Shown here: piece after piece, positions 53,263 to 55,748 of the stretch
Position numbering within the stretch: the stretch's first letter is position 1
How the letters are laid out: each line of letters opens with the position of its first letter
Assembly: GCA_005791535.1 (NCBI GenBank)
Contig: SXWH01000101.1
Span: 1 to 55,748 of the forward strand
From: Verrucomicrobiaceae bacterium
GTDB taxonomy: Bacteria; Verrucomicrobiota; Verrucomicrobiia; Chthoniobacterales; Chthoniobacteraceae
Reading direction: 5' to 3'
DNA length: 55,748 bases
Made by a program: the position numbers and the translations under genes
The notes under the pieces: generated by a model
Told to the model about the DNA's origin: nothing
The model's input: only the letters and a program-made list of their open reading frames with translations
The model's database searches: none

Positions 53263-53907
53263 ATGACCACAAACGAAGACCTCGCCAAGCTCCGCCGCGA
53301 ATACAGCATGCGCGGCCTGCTCGAACACGAACTCGCAGCCGACCCGCTCAAGCAGTTCCACCACTGGCTCCACGAAGCCGTCGAGCACGGCCTCATCGAG
53401 CCAAACGCAATGACCCTCGCGACCGTGGACTCCACCGGCCAGCCGTGGAGCCGCACCGTTCTTTTGAAAACGTGCGACGAGCGCGGCTTCGTCTTTTACA
53501 CGAACTACGAAAGCCACAAAGGCGCGCAACTCGCGCACGAATCGCGCTGCTCGCTCACGTTCTTCTGGTCCGCGCTTGAGCGTCAGGTGAACATCGCCGG
53601 CGTTGCGCAGAAAGTCCCGCGCAGCGAGACCGAGGCCTATTACAACGTCCGCCCCGTCAGCGCCCGCATCGGCGCGTGGGCCAGCCGCCAGAGCACCGTC
53701 CTGCCCGACCGCGAGGCGCTCGAACACGCATTCGAGAAGGCGAAGGCCGAACACGGCGACTCCCCCGCCGCGCCGCCGCACTGGGGCGGCTACGTCGTGC
53801 GTCCCGCCGTTATCGAGTTCTGGCAAGGCCGCCGCAGCCGGCTGCACGACCGCCTCCGCTACACCCGCACCGACGGCGGGTGGAAAATCGAGCGTCTCTC
53901 GCCGTAA
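53263..53907 (+). CDS. pdxH: Pyridoxamine 5'-phosphate oxidase
   Basis: The 214-residue product from ATG 53263 aligns in outline with PdxH: LRREYSMRGLLEHELAADPL at the N-terminus, RTVLLKTCDERGFVFYTNYE (FMN/PLP contacts), the LERQVNIAGVAQKV block, GAWASRQSTV, and the C-terminal IEFWQGRRSRLHDRL. The enzyme oxidises pyridoxine or pyridoxamine 5'-phosphate to PLP with FMN and oxygen. An ATG at 53236 would add nine residues with no family counterpart. It diverges from the cytochrome-WD40 gene with about 96 bp between. Confidence 0.95.
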   Translation: MTTNEDLAKLRREYSMRGLLEHELAADPLKQFHHWLHEAVEHGLIEPNAMTLATVDSTGQPWSRTVLLKTCDERGFVFYTNYESHKGAQLAHESRCSLTFFWSALERQVNIAGVAQKVPRSETEAYYNVRPVSARIGAWASRQSTVLPDREALEHAFEKAKAEHGDSPAAPPHWGGYVVRPAVIEFWQGRRSRLHDRLRYTRTDGGWKIERLSP

Positions 53908-53928
53908 TCATCCATACTCACTCCGCCC

Positions 53929-55748
53929 ATGAACCGCATCGTCCTCGCCATCCTCGCCACCGCCTCGCTCGCAGCCCACGCCGCCGAGCTTCACACGTTC
54001 AAGCGCCTTCAGCTCAGCGACCAGTTCTGGTGCGAGGGCGCGAACATTGGCGACATCAACAAGGACGGCGTCGCCGACCTCGTCTCCGGCCCGTGGTGGT
54101 GGGAGGGGCCGGAGTTCAAAGTGCGGCACGAATTCTACCCCGCCAACGCCGCCTTCACGCTCCGCGTCGGCCCGCAGACTGCGCTCAAAGTCCCCGGCTA
54201 CGAAGGCGCGCTCGGCGTGAAGAACACTTACTCGAACAACTTCTTCGTCTGGGTGCTCGACTTCAATGCCGACGGCTGGAACGACATCCTCGTCATCGGC
54301 TTCCCCGGTCAGGACACCTCGTGGTTTGAAAACCCCAAGGGCGCCGGCGGCCACTGGAAACGCCACCAGGTCTTCGACCAGACCTGCAACGAATCCCCCG
54401 TCTTCACCGACATCACCGGCGACGGAAAGCCCGAGCTCGTCTGCATCACCAAAGGCCGCTACGGCTACGCCTCGCCCGACTGGTCCGCACCGGAAAAACC
54501 CTGGCCCTTCCACCCCATCTCGCCCGACAACAAATACGGCCACTTCACCCACGGCATGGGCGTTGGCGACGTCAACGGCGACGGCCGCGCCGACCTCCTC
54601 GAAAAAGACGGCTGGTGGGAACAACCCGCCTCCCTCGACGGCGACCCCGTCTGGACCCTCCACAAAGAGCGCTTCGGCAGCGGCGGCGCGCAAATGTTCG
54701 CCTACGACTTCAATGGCGACGGCCGCGCAGACATCCTCACCTCCCTCGCCGCCCACGGCTTCGGCCTCTCGTGGTTCGAGCAGCTCCCCACCGGCTCCTT
54801 CCGCGAACACCTCATCATGGGCAAAACCCCGCGCGAAAACCCCTACGGCGTCAAATTCTCCGAGCCCCACGCCATCGACCTCGTCGATATCGACGGCGAC
54901 GGCCTCAAAGACATCCTCACCGGCAAACGCTTCTGGTCCCACGGCCGCCTCGGCGACCCCGACCGCAACGACGCCGCCGTCCTCTACTGGTTCCGCACCG
55001 TCCGCAGCCCGGACGGCACCGCCCACTTCATCCCCCACCTCATCGACGACAAATCCGGCGTCGGCACCCAGGTCGTCGCCGCCGACATCAACGCCGACCG
55101 CCTCCCCGACATCATCATCGGCAACAAAAAAGGCACCTTCCTCTTCCTCCACGAAAAAAAGACCGTCACCCCCGAAGAATACACCGCCGCCCAACCCGTC
55201 CCCCTTCCCCCGCAAAAACCCGCACGCAACATCCAGCCCCTCGGCGACGACGGCAAACCCCTCAACCTCGACTTCGAGACCGGCACCCTCGACGGCTGGA
55301 CCTCCACCGGCGACGCCTTCGCCGCCATGCCCGTCAAAGGCGACGCCGTCAAACGCCGCCGCGACGACATGACCAGCGGCCACCGCGGCCAGTACTGGCT
55401 CGGCACCTACGAGACCGCCCTCAGCGACAAACCCACCGGCACCCTCACCTCCCTCCCCTTCACCGCCGCCCACCCCTACGCCAGCTTCCTCATCGGCGGC
55501 GGCTCCACTGCCAAAACCCGCGTCGAAATCACCAACGCCGCCAGCGGCAAAACCCTCTTCATCGCCACCGGCCCCGACAACGAACAAATGCAACCCGTCT
55601 TCCTCGACCTCCGCGCCATCCTCGGCGCAAAAATCACCATCCGCCTCATCGACGAAGCCACCACCGGCTGGGGCCACCTCAACTTCGACGACTTCCAATT
55701 CCACGACACCCCGCCCCCCGGCGCCACCCAAGTCCCCCAAGCCGAATA
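53929..55748 (+). CDS. Exported VCBS/FG-GAP-type propeller protein with C-terminal jelly-roll-like module (partial)
   Basis: The frame opens at ATG 53929 with a signal peptide (MNRIVLAILATASLAAHAAE) and stays open to the window edge, so the 3' end is missing; 606 codons are seen. VCBS-like metal-binding repeats recur: DINKDGVADL, DFNADGWNDI, DITGDGKPEL, DVNGDGRADL, DFNGDGRADI, DIDGDGLKDI and DINADRLPDI. From about residue 438 the protein changes to a module like the N-terminal one of the protein at 34755 (KPLNLDFETGTLDGW, WGHLNFDDFQFHD). Codons end almost always in C, so the opposite strand shows a long spurious Gly/Val/Ala/Glu frame. It is probably secreted. Confidence 0.85.
   Translation, partial: MNRIVLAILATASLAAHAAELHTFKRLQLSDQFWCEGANIGDINKDGVADLVSGPWWWEGPEFKVRHEFYPANAAFTLRVGPQTALKVPGYEGALGVKNTYSNNFFVWVLDFNADGWNDILVIGFPGQDTSWFENPKGAGGHWKRHQVFDQTCNESPVFTDITGDGKPELVCITKGRYGYASPDWSAPEKPWPFHPISPDNKYGHFTHGMGVGDVNGDGRADLLEKDGWWEQPASLDGDPVWTLHKERFGSGGAQMFAYDFNGDGRADILTSLAAHGFGLSWFEQLPTGSFREHLIMGKTPRENPYGVKFSEPHAIDLVDIDGDGLKDILTGKRFWSHGRLGDPDRNDAAVLYWFRTVRSPDGTAHFIPHLIDDKSGVGTQVVAADINADRLPDIIIGNKKGTFLFLHEKKTVTPEEYTAAQPVPLPPQKPARNIQPLGDDGKPLNLDFETGTLDGWTSTGDAFAAMPVKGDAVKRRRDDMTSGHRGQYWLGTYETALSDKPTGTLTSLPFTAAHPYASFLIGGGSTAKTRVEITNAASGKTLFIATGPDNEQMQPVFLDLRAILGAKITIRLIDEATTGWGHLNFDDFQFHDTPPPGATQVPQAE

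Noticed and set aside
53908..55740. Long minus-strand open frame of 610 codons
   Set aside because: It is antisense to the VCBS-type gene, is made almost only of Gly, Val, Ala, Glu and Asp, and follows from the C-ending codons of the plus strand. The plus-strand protein has a signal peptide and clear repeats.

Overview
The window reads as a chromosomal segment of a GC-rich bacterium of the Planctomycetota-Verrucomicrobiota (PVC) group, most likely Verrucomicrobiota. The inference rests on family content: DUF1549/DUF1553 (PSCyt1/PSD1) and DUF1501 proteins, several heme-binding 'membrane-bound dehydrogenase' proteins with a C-terminal CxxCH, cytochromes fused to WD40 or PA14 modules, PQQ-type beta-propellers, a DUF6600 protein and a type IV prepilin-like protein. 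No rRNA or other marker fixes the genus.

Layout. 1-9 kb: the 3' end of a deoxyhypusine synthase-like gene, a TPR protein followed by a B12/radical SAM protein, a small membrane protein and two zinc-ribbon proteins, a dienelactone hydrolase divergent from FolE2, and a glycosyltransferase-methyltransferase fusion. 9-20.7 kb: an S1/P1 nuclease coupled to an exported OB-fold-like protein, then a divergent block of PSCyt1/DUF1549-LamG-DUF1553, DUF1501 and a 1432-residue PQQ-propeller protein; a TPR protein and a lipoprotein follow on the minus strand. 20.7-24.2 kb: a large heme-binding dehydrogenase-like protein, with a 12-unit 21-bp tandem repeat just upstream.

24.2-30.5 kb: a prepilin-like gene and then a tight five-gene operon: a 90-aa WxD hairpin protein, a coiled-coil protein, a 70-aa WxD hairpin protein, a 1278-aa membrane-anchored FtsK/SpoIIIE (EccC-like) ATPase and a 102-aa multi-spanning protein. 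This resembles a minimal type VII secretion-like system without the usual accessory components, and is the strongest candidate here for an undescribed system.

30.5-55.7 kb: a DUF6600 protein, a UvrD/PcrA helicase, more PVC-type dehydrogenase and propeller proteins, an AvtA-like aminotransferase, an acyl carrier protein, TlyA, TerC, a TPR-redoxin protein, an L,D-transpeptidase, tRNA-Thr(GGT), tRNA-Glu(TTC) and tRNA-Pro(CGG), a five-heme cytochrome with a PA14-like region, a histone-deacetylase-family enzyme, a cytochrome-WD40 protein, PdxH, and a VCBS-type propeller protein cut off by the window end.

Overall the window mixes housekeeping genes with an exported oxidative/polymer-handling repertoire typical of PVC bacteria. 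No insertion sequence, prophage, CRISPR array or rRNA was seen. All functions come from reading translated sequence; no database search was run.
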